The notes beneath the pieces are model-generated. The model saw only the letters and a list, made by a program, of their open reading frames with translations, was not told where the DNA came from and made no database searches. The position numbers were made by a program, and so were the translations under genes. This document shows, piece after piece, positions 1-6,230 of a DNA stretch of 7,789 bases (within the stretch, counting starts at the first letter, position 1; the number at the start of each line of letters is the position of its first letter). The stretch lies in contig JAFVCR010000172.1 of assembly GCA_017479035.1 (NCBI GenBank), forward strand, positions 1 to 7,789. Reading direction: 5' to 3'. This stretch comes from Kiritimatiellia bacterium (GTDB lineage Bacteria > Verrucomicrobiota > Kiritimatiellia > RFP12 > UBA1067).

Positions 1-1
1 A

Positions 2-398
2 GTGGATTGGGTGGCAGAGGGACCGGCTCTTTGTGCAACGCCGGATGAGATGGCTATGCGGCCGATAGAGCTCCTTGATTTACCCCCCCCATACCCCCCG
101 GGGGTATATGCAAGACCTCGCAAAACGCGAGCTCGCATTGCTCGATGGCAATGCAGGGCCGCAGGCGTTCAAGGCGAATATCGAAAGGTTCATGTCCGGA
201 CTTGTTGCCACTCGCCATGTGGTGCGTCCGTTCGAGGCGAAGCCGTGCGAGGATCGTTCGCGGGCGGAGTTCTTCGTGGAGGCGAACAGGCTATTGCTGC
301 GCGAGCGGATGTTCCTGCTACCGCTGTACTCGAACCGCTGCTTCCGCACGCTCGCAATGTTGCACGCCGCGAACCGCATCGCGTCGATCTTCAAATAA
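2..398 (+). CDS. C-terminal part of unrecognised protein, frame apparently broken at a C8 run
   Basis: I do not recognise this protein. From about 108 to the TAA at 396-398 one frame reads as a credible soluble C-terminus: a charged, helical stretch (QDLAKRELALLDGNAG), then FFVEANRLLLRERMFLLPLY and an end in ASIFK. That frame is closed upstream by a TAG at 66-68. The adjacent frame is open from the window edge to the C run at 83-90. Removing one C joins the two parts smoothly (PIELLDLPP-HTPRGYMQDLAKREL), so I read this as one gene with a one-base frame difference, its N-terminus lying outside the window. An alternative is a short independent gene starting at TTG 75 or ATG 108, but no convincing ribosome binding site is seen for either. 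The neighbours (acyltransferase, glycosyltransferase) suggest a role in polysaccharide assembly; this is inference only. Confidence 0.5.
83..107. repeat. C8 homopolymer followed by a C/G palindrome
   Basis: Eight C lie at 83-90. They are followed directly by ATACCCCCCGGGGGTAT (91-107), a palindrome with 8-bp arms around one central base. The five G at 100-104 could pair with either C run, giving alternative slipped structures. The tract sits exactly where the reading frame of the surrounding gene changes. Confidence 0.75.
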
Positions 399-410
399 GA
401 CTCTTCCATG

Positions 411-444
411 TGCGAGGTGCGCGGCATGAACGGTGCACCTCGCA
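411..444 (+). promoter_or_regulatory. Stem-loop sequestering the SD of the acyltransferase gene
   Basis: TGCGAGGTGC (411-420) is perfectly complementary to GCACCTCGCA (435-444), a 10-bp stem. A G-U pair (421/434) and a C-G pair (422/433) extend it, leaving a 10-nt loop at 423-432 that contains the ATG at 426-428. The likely Shine-Dalgarno sequence GAGGTG (414-419) lies inside the 5' arm, so folding would hide it. The stop of the preceding gene is only 12 nt upstream of the stem, so upstream translation could help open it. The structure is seen directly; the regulatory role is inferred. Confidence 0.6.
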
Positions 445-1427
445 AATCGAACATCGAACTGTTGCGCATCGTGGCTATGCTCATGGTGCTGGCAATCCAT
501 GCAAATTTCTGGCGCATAGGTTCGCCGACCCATACGGAGGCGGTGTCCGCCGCCGTGCCGACGTTCACGCGCATATGGATGCAGAGCCTTGCATTGCCGT
601 GCGTGGATGTGTTCGTAATAATTTCGGGATGGTTCGCAATCCGTCCCAAATGGAAAAGCGTCCTGAATCTATATTTTCTTCTCGTGTTCTGGGCGGTGTG
701 CGCGGAGGCGGCAAGCGGCGAGTGGCGCGCGTGGGCGATTGTTTTCCCGCAGCTCGGCTGGTTCATACCTGCGTATCTCGCGCTATATCTGTTCGCGCCG
801 GTGCTGAACGCATTTGCCGAGCACGCAGAGAAAAGCGCATTTCTGAAATATCTTGCAGTGTTTTTTGTGCTGCAGACTTTTTTCGATCTCGTCCACAGAG
901 TGTGGTACATACAAGGCCATCCGCTCTTCAACGACGGATATTCCGCAGTGTCGCTAATGGGGCTTTACATGCTCGGCCGTTATTTGCGGCTTCATCCGCC
1001 GCGCTGGGCGGAGCGAAGTGCCGCATTTTTCGCATCATGCTATTTTGGGATTTTCACCGCATCGGCTTTGGTGGTATTTGCAGCATTGCGTTTCTGCTCC
1101 AACGCCCACTGGTGTTCGATTGTAATGGTGCGCACGTTGGCATATACAAACCCGCTGACGATTGCAGGGAGTGTTGCGCTGTTCTACGCATTCGAGCGGA
1201 TGGACTTCACAAATCGCTTGGTGAACCGCATGGCGGCCTCGGCGTTTGGCGTGTTCTGCTTCCACAGCATGTGGTTCTATGCGCCGGTAGTGCGGCACAT
1301 CTACAACGATTTCAACGGCCCGGCGGTGCTGCTTCTAGACGGGGCTTTCATTCTGGCGGTGTATACCGTAGGCACGGCGATAGACCAGGTGCGCATATTC
1401 CTGTGGAGGCTTGTAGCGCATGATTAA
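426..1427 (+). CDS. Membrane acyltransferase, acyltransferase 3 (OafA/WecH-like) family
   Basis: This is a 333-aa polytopic inner-membrane protein that probably transfers an acetyl or other short acyl group to a cell-surface sugar. The family hallmarks are visible. NIELLRIVAMLMVLAIH (residues 9-25) carries the R-x10-H motif (R14, H25) in the first membrane helix. VDVFVIISGWF follows, matching the family's VDxFFxxSGY/F helix. About ten hydrophobic segments run to the end, including FGVFCFHSMWFY near the C-terminus, and length is normal for the stand-alone family. I chose ATG 426 because GAGGTG at 414-419 is correctly spaced. An in-frame ATG at 408 would add six residues but has no clear SD. 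The SD lies in a stable stem (411-444). The stop overlaps the start of the next gene, a glycosyltransferase, by 8 nt, so the two are likely co-translated. The acyl donor and the sugar acceptor cannot be told from sequence. Confidence 0.88.
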   Translation: MNGAPRKSNIELLRIVAMLMVLAIHANFWRIGSPTHTEAVSAAVPTFTRIWMQSLALPCVDVFVIISGWFAIRPKWKSVLNLYFLLVFWAVCAEAASGEWRAWAIVFPQLGWFIPAYLALYLFAPVLNAFAEHAEKSAFLKYLAVFFVLQTFFDLVHRVWYIQGHPLFNDGYSAVSLMGLYMLGRYLRLHPPRWAERSAAFFASCYFGIFTASALVVFAALRFCSNAHWCSIVMVRTLAYTNPLTIAGSVALFYAFERMDFTNRLVNRMAASAFGVFCFHSMWFYAPVVRHIYNDFNGPAVLLLDGAFILAVYTVGTAIDQVRIFLWRLVAHD

Positions 1428-2394
1428 TCCGCCGCTAGTATCGATTTCCATTCCTGCATACAACCACGAGAAGTATGTGCAGGAGTGCATACAATCCATC
1501 ATCGACCAAGACTGGCCGCGCATCGAACTTATCGTGATAGACGACGGCTCCACCGATTCCACATGGGCTCGCATACAGGAGATGCGCCGCGAATGCGAAC
1601 GCAGGTTCGAGCGCGTAGTGTTGGAGACGCGGCCTAACAAAGGCTGTGCGGCGACGGTGCGCGATCTTGCCGCGTTGAAGCATGGCGAGATACGCGGCGG
1701 CATCGCTTCCGACGACCGCTATCTTCCGGGAGCGATAGCGAACATGGCAAAGGTCCTCGTGGAGAATGACGATGTGGGGCTGTGCGTAGGCACGAACATA
1801 TTGATAGATTCCGAAGGCCGCCGCTGCTATTGGGATGAGCGCCGGAACAACGTCTACGACGAGGCACTGGCCGCATACAAGACCCTTGACGAATTTACAT
1901 CCAAATACTCCGGCATAGATTTCAACTCCGCAGAATTCGGCAAATACGCTACGTTCCGCCACTGCAACTACATACCCAACGGATCTCTTTGCAAAGCGCA
2001 CTTCCTCAATCATGAAATCCCATACAATCCGCGCGCGCTGCTGGAGGATCTGTGGTTCCATCTCCAGTTGTCCAAGCATGCCAAATACCGGCATATCGAA
2101 GAGCCTACATTCTGCTACCGCTGGCATGGGGCGAACACGGCGGCGAATCGCAAACGGATATTGGAGATGGAATACGCCACCAAACTCTGCGAACGCGAAT
2201 TGCTAATGTCCACGGGCGATACCGAGCACATGAGCATCTTCGGTGCGGATTTCGCCTACGAACGCACGGTATGGGAAAAACAGGTGGGCAATTTCCGTTT
2301 TTCGATACGCGACAGGCGCGACTTTGCCACCCGCCGTTGGCAGTTCCTCGCATTCGGCCATGCAATACCTCTCACGCCGGCATTCAAATACTGA
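1420..2394 (+). CDS. Family 2 (GT-A) glycosyltransferase
   Basis: This 324-aa protein probably transfers a sugar from a nucleotide-sugar donor during O-antigen, capsule or exopolysaccharide assembly at the cytoplasmic face. The GT2 fold is clear. VSISIPAYNHEKYV (residues 7-20) opens the nucleotide-binding domain, VIDDGSTD (39-46) is the donor-binding motif, and GIASDDRY (94-101) supplies the DxD-like SDD for metal. LLEDLW (about 207-212) fits the acceptor-side catalytic ED. FCYRWH (231-236) is the late YR.H motif typical of O-antigen enzymes. No membrane segments are seen. ATG 1420 is supported by GGAGG at 1405-1409 and by the 8-nt overlap with the acyltransferase stop. A strong stem-loop (2375-2403) spans its own stop codon. 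The specific sugar cannot be assigned. Confidence 0.92.
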   Translation: MINPPLVSISIPAYNHEKYVQECIQSIIDQDWPRIELIVIDDGSTDSTWARIQEMRRECERRFERVVLETRPNKGCAATVRDLAALKHGEIRGGIASDDRYLPGAIANMAKVLVENDDVGLCVGTNILIDSEGRRCYWDERRNNVYDEALAAYKTLDEFTSKYSGIDFNSAEFGKYATFRHCNYIPNGSLCKAHFLNHEIPYNPRALLEDLWFHLQLSKHAKYRHIEEPTFCYRWHGANTAANRKRILEMEYATKLCERELLMSTGDTEHMSIFGADFAYERTVWEKQVGNFRFSIRDRRDFATRRWQFLAFGHAIPLTPAFKY

Positions 2395-2403
2395 ACGCCG
2401 GCG
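2375..2403 (+). terminator. Stem-loop spanning the glycosyltransferase stop; possible terminator or 3'-end structure
   Basis: CGCCGGC (2375-2381) pairs with GCCGGCG (2397-2403). Inside, TTCA (2383-2386) pairs with TGAA (2392-2395), with one A-C mismatch and a 5-nt loop. The TGA stop (2392-2394) is in the 3' arm. No U run follows (CGCGTGC then A residues), so it is not a classical intrinsic terminator. It could instead block 3' exonucleases or act with a factor. It marks the boundary between the polysaccharide genes and the nadB operon. Confidence 0.4.
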
Positions 2404-2418
2404 CGCGTGCAAAAAGTA

Positions 2419-2447
2419 TTGAAAGGGCGGGGAGATTATGGTAGTAT
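2419..2447 (+). promoter_or_regulatory. Candidate sigma70-type promoter for the nadB operon
   Basis: TTGAAA (2419-2424) and TAGTAT (2442-2447) are separated by exactly 17 bp and match the -35 and -10 consensus at 5/6 and 4/6 positions. Transcription would start near 2453-2455, only a few bases before the nadB ATG at 2457. This is the only intergenic gap (62 nt) upstream of the six-gene cluster. Confidence 0.45.
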
Positions 2448-2456
2448 CTTGCAATC

Positions 2457-4067
2457 ATGCGAACGGTGGATTGTGATTTTTTCGTGGTTGGCAGCGGTAT
2501 GAGCGGCCTGATAGCCGCGTTGCATCTTGCAAAGGCGGGGAAGGTGGTATTGTGCACGAAGGGGACGTTGAAGGATTGCAACACTAACTTTGCGCAAGGC
2601 GGGATTTGCGCGGTGAGCGACCCAAGCGACAGTTTCGACGCGCACGTGAAAGATACGCAGATAGCAGGCGCAGGACTGTGCGATGAGAAGGTCGTGCGCC
2701 GCATAGTGGAGGAGGCTCCCGCCGCGATAGAGGATCTCGTGAAGTGCGGAGTGAAATTCTCTCGCAAGGAGGACGGCTCCTACGATCTCACCCGCGAGGG
2801 CGGCCACAGCGCGCGGCGCATACTGCACGCGGGCGATTTCACCGGCGAAGAGTGCGAGAAGGCCATGATTGCCACAGTCCGCAAAGAGCCCGGCATCGAA
2901 ATATGCGAAGAGGCGATGGTCATCGATCTTGTAATGACAAAGCGCATAGGCATACGCGGCGAAAATCGTTGCGTGGGTGCGTATGTGCTGGACATAACCG
3001 CGAACGAGATATTCGCCGTGCGCGCGCCGCATACCATCCTTGCCACGGGCGGATGCGGCAAGGTGTATCTCTACACCTGCAATCCCGACTGCGCCACCGG
3101 CGATGGCATTGCGCTTGCGTGGCGCGCCGGGGCGAAGATAGCGAACATGGAATTCATACAGTTCCATCCCACTTGCTTGTACCATCCCAAGGCGAAACGC
3201 TTTCTCATATCCGAGGCGGTGCGCGGCGAGGGCGCAACGCTCGTTGATGCAAAGGGAAGAGCGTTCATGCAGCGTTATGACGAGCGCGGATCGCTCGCGC
3301 CGCGCGATATAGTGGCACGCGCCATCGACAGCGAAATGAAACGCACCGGCACCAACTGCATGTTCCTTGACATCCGCAGCAAAGGCAAGGCGTATCTGCA
3401 ACGGAGATTCCCCAACATTTTCCGCAAGTGCTTGGAGTTCGGCATTGACATGTCGAAAGATCTCATACCGGTTGTCCCGGCCGCGCACTACTGCTGCGGC
3501 GGCGTGGTGGCCACCGTGGACGGCGAGACGAGCGTGAAGGGACTTTCCGCGATAGGCGAGACGTCGTGCACAGGGTTGCACGGCGCGAACCGACTTGCAT
3601 CCAATTCGCTCATGGAGGCGTTGGTCTGTGCAAGATTGTGCGCCAAGCGACTTGCGGCGAGCAACGAGAAAATCACGCTGCCAAAAATACCGAAGTGGAA
3701 AACCCTCGATGCAGTAGAGCCGGACGAGGCCGTGCTTGTGGCGCACATGTGGGACGAGATACGCCGTTTGATGTGGGACTACGTTGGCATAGTGCGCACG
3801 GACAAACGCCTGGCGCGTGCCAGGAGGCGCATCAAAACCTTGCGCAAAGAGATACGCGAGTATTATTTCGACTATCTCGTGACGCCCGATACGCTGGAGT
3901 TGCGCAATTTAGGGGTGTGCGCGGAATTGATAGTGAAAAGCGCGCTCAAGCGCAAGGAGTCGCGCGGGATACATTTCACGCTGGACTATCCGTACGAGTT
4001 GAAGCGTGCGCGGCCGACAGTTCTGCCGGGTTTTCCAGTTACGTTCAAGGAGCCGTTGGATGAATGA
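2457..4067 (+). CDS. nadB: L-aspartate oxidase (NadB)
   Basis: This 536-aa cytoplasmic flavoenzyme oxidises L-aspartate to iminoaspartate, the first step of de novo NAD synthesis; NadA then makes quinolinate. It is full length for the family. FVVGSGMSG (residues 9-17) is the FAD dinucleotide-binding loop, NTNFAQGGICAV follows, and LTREGGHSARRILHAGD carries E114, which corresponds to the glutamate (E121 in E. coli) that distinguishes aspartate oxidases from fumarate reductase and succinate dehydrogenase flavoproteins. QFHPT (235-239), EAVRGEG (253-259, R256), HYCCGG (344-349) and GLHGANRLASNSLMEAL (R379, S382) complete the active site. SRGIHFTLDYP near the end is the usual NadB C-terminal signature. 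ATG 2457 is the only sensible start, but no SD lies at a normal distance (GGGGAG at 2430-2435 is about 21 nt away). It heads an operon and overlaps the next gene by 8 nt. nadA and nadC are not in the window. Confidence 0.96.
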   Translation: MRTVDCDFFVVGSGMSGLIAALHLAKAGKVVLCTKGTLKDCNTNFAQGGICAVSDPSDSFDAHVKDTQIAGAGLCDEKVVRRIVEEAPAAIEDLVKCGVKFSRKEDGSYDLTREGGHSARRILHAGDFTGEECEKAMIATVRKEPGIEICEEAMVIDLVMTKRIGIRGENRCVGAYVLDITANEIFAVRAPHTILATGGCGKVYLYTCNPDCATGDGIALAWRAGAKIANMEFIQFHPTCLYHPKAKRFLISEAVRGEGATLVDAKGRAFMQRYDERGSLAPRDIVARAIDSEMKRTGTNCMFLDIRSKGKAYLQRRFPNIFRKCLEFGIDMSKDLIPVVPAAHYCCGGVVATVDGETSVKGLSAIGETSCTGLHGANRLASNSLMEALVCARLCAKRLAASNEKITLPKIPKWKTLDAVEPDEAVLVAHMWDEIRRLMWDYVGIVRTDKRLARARRRIKTLRKEIREYYFDYLVTPDTLELRNLGVCAELIVKSALKRKESRGIHFTLDYPYELKRARPTVLPGFPVTFKEPLDE

Positions 4068-4278
4068 GTTTCTTTCAAGAATCGAAGACGTGGTAGGGGT
4101 AGAGGTGGAACTTGGCACGAGATTCCGGGAAACGCCGGATTGGTGTTCGCTGCGTGCGTTCGGCATTTTGGTGATGCTGGAAAACCGCTACGGCGTGCGT
4201 TGCGACATCGCAAAATTCATGGGGTTCGATACGGTGGGGGAATTGTGGGAACTTGCACAAGAAGGGGAGAGGGTATGA
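4060..4278 (+). CDS. Small acyl-carrier-protein-like protein
   Basis: This 72-aa protein looks like a stand-alone acyl carrier protein, which would carry an acyl or aminoacyl group on a phosphopantetheine arm. The match is to the pattern around the attachment serine: FRETPDWCSLRAFGILVMLE (residues 22-41), with S30 in the position of the ACP D-S-L serine, a hydrophobic helix II, then NRYGVRC and a final FDTVGELWELAQE resembling the T-V-x-D-L helix. The aspartate normally just before the serine is C29 here, so modification needs proof. ATG 4060 has an ideal AAGGAG at 4047-4052, and the gene overlaps the nadB stop by 8 nt and the next start by 4 nt. No ketosynthase, acyl-CoA ligase or other partner enzyme is in the window, so the cargo is unknown. 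Lacking a partner, it could also be a degenerate ACP-fold protein. Confidence 0.68.
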   Translation: MNEFLSRIEDVVGVEVELGTRFRETPDWCSLRAFGILVMLENRYGVRCDIAKFMGFDTVGELWELAQEGERV

Positions 4279-5165
4279 AAAAACTTTGGATATGGTTTGC
4301 GGCAGCGGCAATGGTGTGCGGCTGCAAAGACGACGAAAAAAAAGAAGAGGCTCCGCAGCAGCAGCCAGAGGAGGTCCATCCCGTGCAGGGCGAGACAATA
4401 GAACTCGAATTGAAATACGGCGTGAAAATGAAGATGGTGTGGGTGAATCCCGGCACGTTCAAAATGGGTTCGCCCGAAAGCGAGGAAGGGCGCGACGATG
4501 GAGAAACGGAACATCTAGTTACGTTGTCGTCGGGATTCTGGATTGCGCAAACGGAAGTGTCGCAGCGGGAATACATGGCGATGACGGAGCAAAATCCTGC
4601 CAAGAGAAAGGGTGCGGAATATCCTGTGGAAAACGTCTATTATGAAGATGCCGTGTTTTATGCCGCGCTGGTGAATGCATTGGAAACTACGAAGGCGGCG
4701 CACCTCAACGTGCGTCTGCCAACGGAGGCGGAATGGGAGTATGCGGCAAGAGGCGGCGCGGGCGGTGCGCACAAGGCGTATGCCGGCGCGAACACGCTCG
4801 ACGATGTGGGCTGGTGGGGGGCGAATTCCGGCGTAAAAAAGATGCGCGGCACGAAGGTCACGCCGGAACGTTTGAAGGAAACAAGCGCATCGACGCATCC
4901 GGTGGCGCAGAAGAAACCCAACCCGCTGGGGATTTACGACATGTCGGGCAACGTGCGCGAATGGACATCCGATCTCTTCAGCGACTATCCGGCAAGCGGA
5001 GCCACAGATCCGCATGGCGCAACGAGCGGAACGCAACGCATAATGCGCGGAGGCTCGTGGTTCGACCGCGCAGAAGACTGCCGCATCTCGGCGAGAATGT
5101 GGTCGGATTCGATCAATGAAGGATTCATAGGCTTCCGTCTCGTGGCCGATGTGATACCGGAATGA
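4275..5165 (+). CDS. SUMF1/FGE-domain lipoprotein, probably not a sulfatase-activating enzyme
   Basis: This 296-aa protein has an N-terminal lipoprotein signal (MKKLWIWFAAAAMVCGC, lipobox cysteine C17), a short Lys/Glu/Gln-rich linker and then one formylglycine-generating-enzyme-like domain (about residues 50-296). Domain landmarks in order are MVWVNPGTFKMGS (54-66), LPTEAEWEYAARGG (148-161), MSGNVREW (223-230), RGGSW (about 258-262) and a terminal GFIGFRLV. True FGE enzymes use two cysteines after the GGSW/Y motif to bind copper and oxidise the sulfatase cysteine. Here the first position is D264 and only the second, C269, remains. With the lipid anchor, this points to a structural or ligand-binding role at the envelope rather than sulfatase maturation in the cytoplasm. 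Start ATG 4275 has GGAG at 4265-4268 and forms an ATGA overlap with the upstream stop; its own stop overlaps the next start the same way. Confidence 0.9.
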   Translation: MKKLWIWFAAAAMVCGCKDDEKKEEAPQQQPEEVHPVQGETIELELKYGVKMKMVWVNPGTFKMGSPESEEGRDDGETEHLVTLSSGFWIAQTEVSQREYMAMTEQNPAKRKGAEYPVENVYYEDAVFYAALVNALETTKAAHLNVRLPTEAEWEYAARGGAGGAHKAYAGANTLDDVGWWGANSGVKKMRGTKVTPERLKETSASTHPVAQKKPNPLGIYDMSGNVREWTSDLFSDYPASGATDPHGATSGTQRIMRGGSWFDRAEDCRISARMWSDSINEGFIGFRLVADVIPE

Positions 5166-5878
5166 ACAGCAGTTCCATAGAAGATCTGGCGGAAGAATTT
5201 GCACAGGCCGGCGGCAAACGGTTGCGGCCGCGCCTTTGCAGGGCGTTGTTCGATGCGGCGGGAGGCGAGGGAAACTTGAAGCCGCTTGAAAATGCAATAG
5301 AGTATTTCCACAAGGCAAGCCTTATACATGATGACATCCAAGATGATGCCATCACGCGATACGGCAAGCCGTGCATGCATCGCGTGGCGGGTATTCCGCT
5401 TGCCGTGGCGGCGGGGGACTGGCTCGTGGCGAAGGGCTACACGCTTATTGCGCAGTGCGATTTCCCTTCCGCGCCGGAGATGCTTGCCGCCGCCGCAGCA
5501 AGCCATCTTGCGCTGTGCGAAGGCCAGGCGCGTGAACTTGTGGCTGTTGCATCCGCCGGTGGGCAGATGCAAACGGCAAATTGCGATTTGCAGACGGTGC
5601 TTAGCATCTATGCGCAGAAGACAGGCGAGGCGTTTGCGCTCGCCGCAGAACTAGGTGCTATGGCGGCTGGCGCGGGCGCGAGAATTCGCGATGCGGCGCA
5701 CTCGTACGGACGCAACTGGGGCGTGGCGTTCCAGATTGCGGATGACATGGCGGACGGAGAAGGGCTGCTCTCCACCTTGGCGGCGAAGGAGGAATGCGTG
5801 CGGCTGCGCGAGCGATTCCTGAAGAAAGCGGATACTTCCGCTGCGGGATTTTTCGAGCTGGGGGAATGGTGGAAATGA
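5162..5878 (+). CDS. Short polyprenyl synthetase (isoprenyl diphosphate synthase)
   Basis: The family condenses isopentenyl diphosphate with an allylic diphosphate to build prenyl chains. At 238 aa this member is clearly short (usual length about 300). It keeps AGGKRLRP (residues 16-23), the first aspartate-rich motif LIHDDIQDD (D57, D58, D61), RYGKPCMH (66-73), GDWL, the Y-x-x-K-T-G motif (150-155) and the second aspartate motif FQIADDMAD (190-198). About 20-30 residues normally found before GGKR are missing. The region after the second aspartate motif is only 40 residues and lacks the usual GK-x-x-GKD and K-x-T segment. The adjoining frames give no convincing continuation, and the stop overlaps the next start as ATGA, so this looks like the natural end and not a frameshift. 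ATG 5162 overlaps the lipoprotein stop by 4 nt. Product chain length and activity are uncertain. Confidence 0.85.
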   Translation: MNSSSIEDLAEEFAQAGGKRLRPRLCRALFDAAGGEGNLKPLENAIEYFHKASLIHDDIQDDAITRYGKPCMHRVAGIPLAVAAGDWLVAKGYTLIAQCDFPSAPEMLAAAAASHLALCEGQARELVAVASAGGQMQTANCDLQTVLSIYAQKTGEAFALAAELGAMAAGAGARIRDAAHSYGRNWGVAFQIADDMADGEGLLSTLAAKEECVRLRERFLKKADTSAAGFFELGEWWK

Positions 5879-6216
5879 AACGGCTCAAGGAATACGATTT
5901 GCATCCTGGCGGGATGCGCGTGGACGAGGCACTCGCACGGCTTGAGCGTATCGTATCGCAGGAACGCGCGGCGGGGGAAGGCGTGTTTGCAGTTGTGACA
6001 GGGCATGGCTCGAGCGGCGGCACGGCACTGATAAAAGATGCCGTGCTGGCCGCATGCGCGGAATACAAACGCCTGCGCCACATACGAGGTTTCCTCGACG
6101 GGTTCTACGCCGGCGACATATTCAGCGTGCAGGCATTGGACTTCCCTGATCTGCATGCGCTGCCGCCGCACTGCAAACGCTCGCCAAATCCGGGTGTGGT
6201 TTTCATTGCTGTTTGA
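5875..6216 (+). CDS. Stand-alone Smr-domain protein
   Basis: This 113-aa protein is essentially a single Smr (small MutS-related) domain, a fold linked in other proteins to nicking of branched DNA or to RNA cleavage on stalled ribosomes. YDLHPGGMRVDEAL (residues 7-20) is the LDLHG-like motif with H10. VVTGHGSSGGTALIKDAV (about 40-57) is the T-G-x-G motif that caps the fold, with H44 in place of the more usual basic residue. The C-terminus GVVFIAV fits the last strand. No other domain is present, unlike MutS2, where Smr is the tail. ATG 5875 gives an ATGA overlap with the polyprenyl synthetase stop and has GGGGGA upstream at 5860-5865. An in-frame ATG at 5866 would add three residues. Substrate unknown. 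Confidence 0.82.
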   Translation: MKRLKEYDLHPGGMRVDEALARLERIVSQERAAGEGVFAVVTGHGSSGGTALIKDAVLAACAEYKRLRHIRGFLDGFYAGDIFSVQALDFPDLHALPPHCKRSPNPGVVFIAV

Positions 6217-6230
6217 CAAGGAGTTTTGCA

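Noticed and set aside
80..931. Antisense open frame opposite the first gene and the acyltransferase
   Set aside because: No recognisable domain or SD, and it covers well-supported + strand coding sequence.
2451..2474. Short inverted repeat (CAATC/GATTG) around the nadB ATG
   Set aside because: Only 5-6 bp with a 12-nt loop, well within chance expectation; unlike the 10-bp stem at 411-444.
2436..3746. Long antisense open frame opposite nadB
   Set aside because: The strand and frame mirror the codon bias of nadB; the product is Ala/His/Arg-rich without motifs, and nadB on the + strand is unequivocal.
4140..4274. N-terminal extension of the SUMF1 lipoprotein to an earlier start
   Set aside because: It would overlap the ACP-like gene and bury the lipoprotein signal peptide, which begins exactly at the ATGA junction with a good SD.
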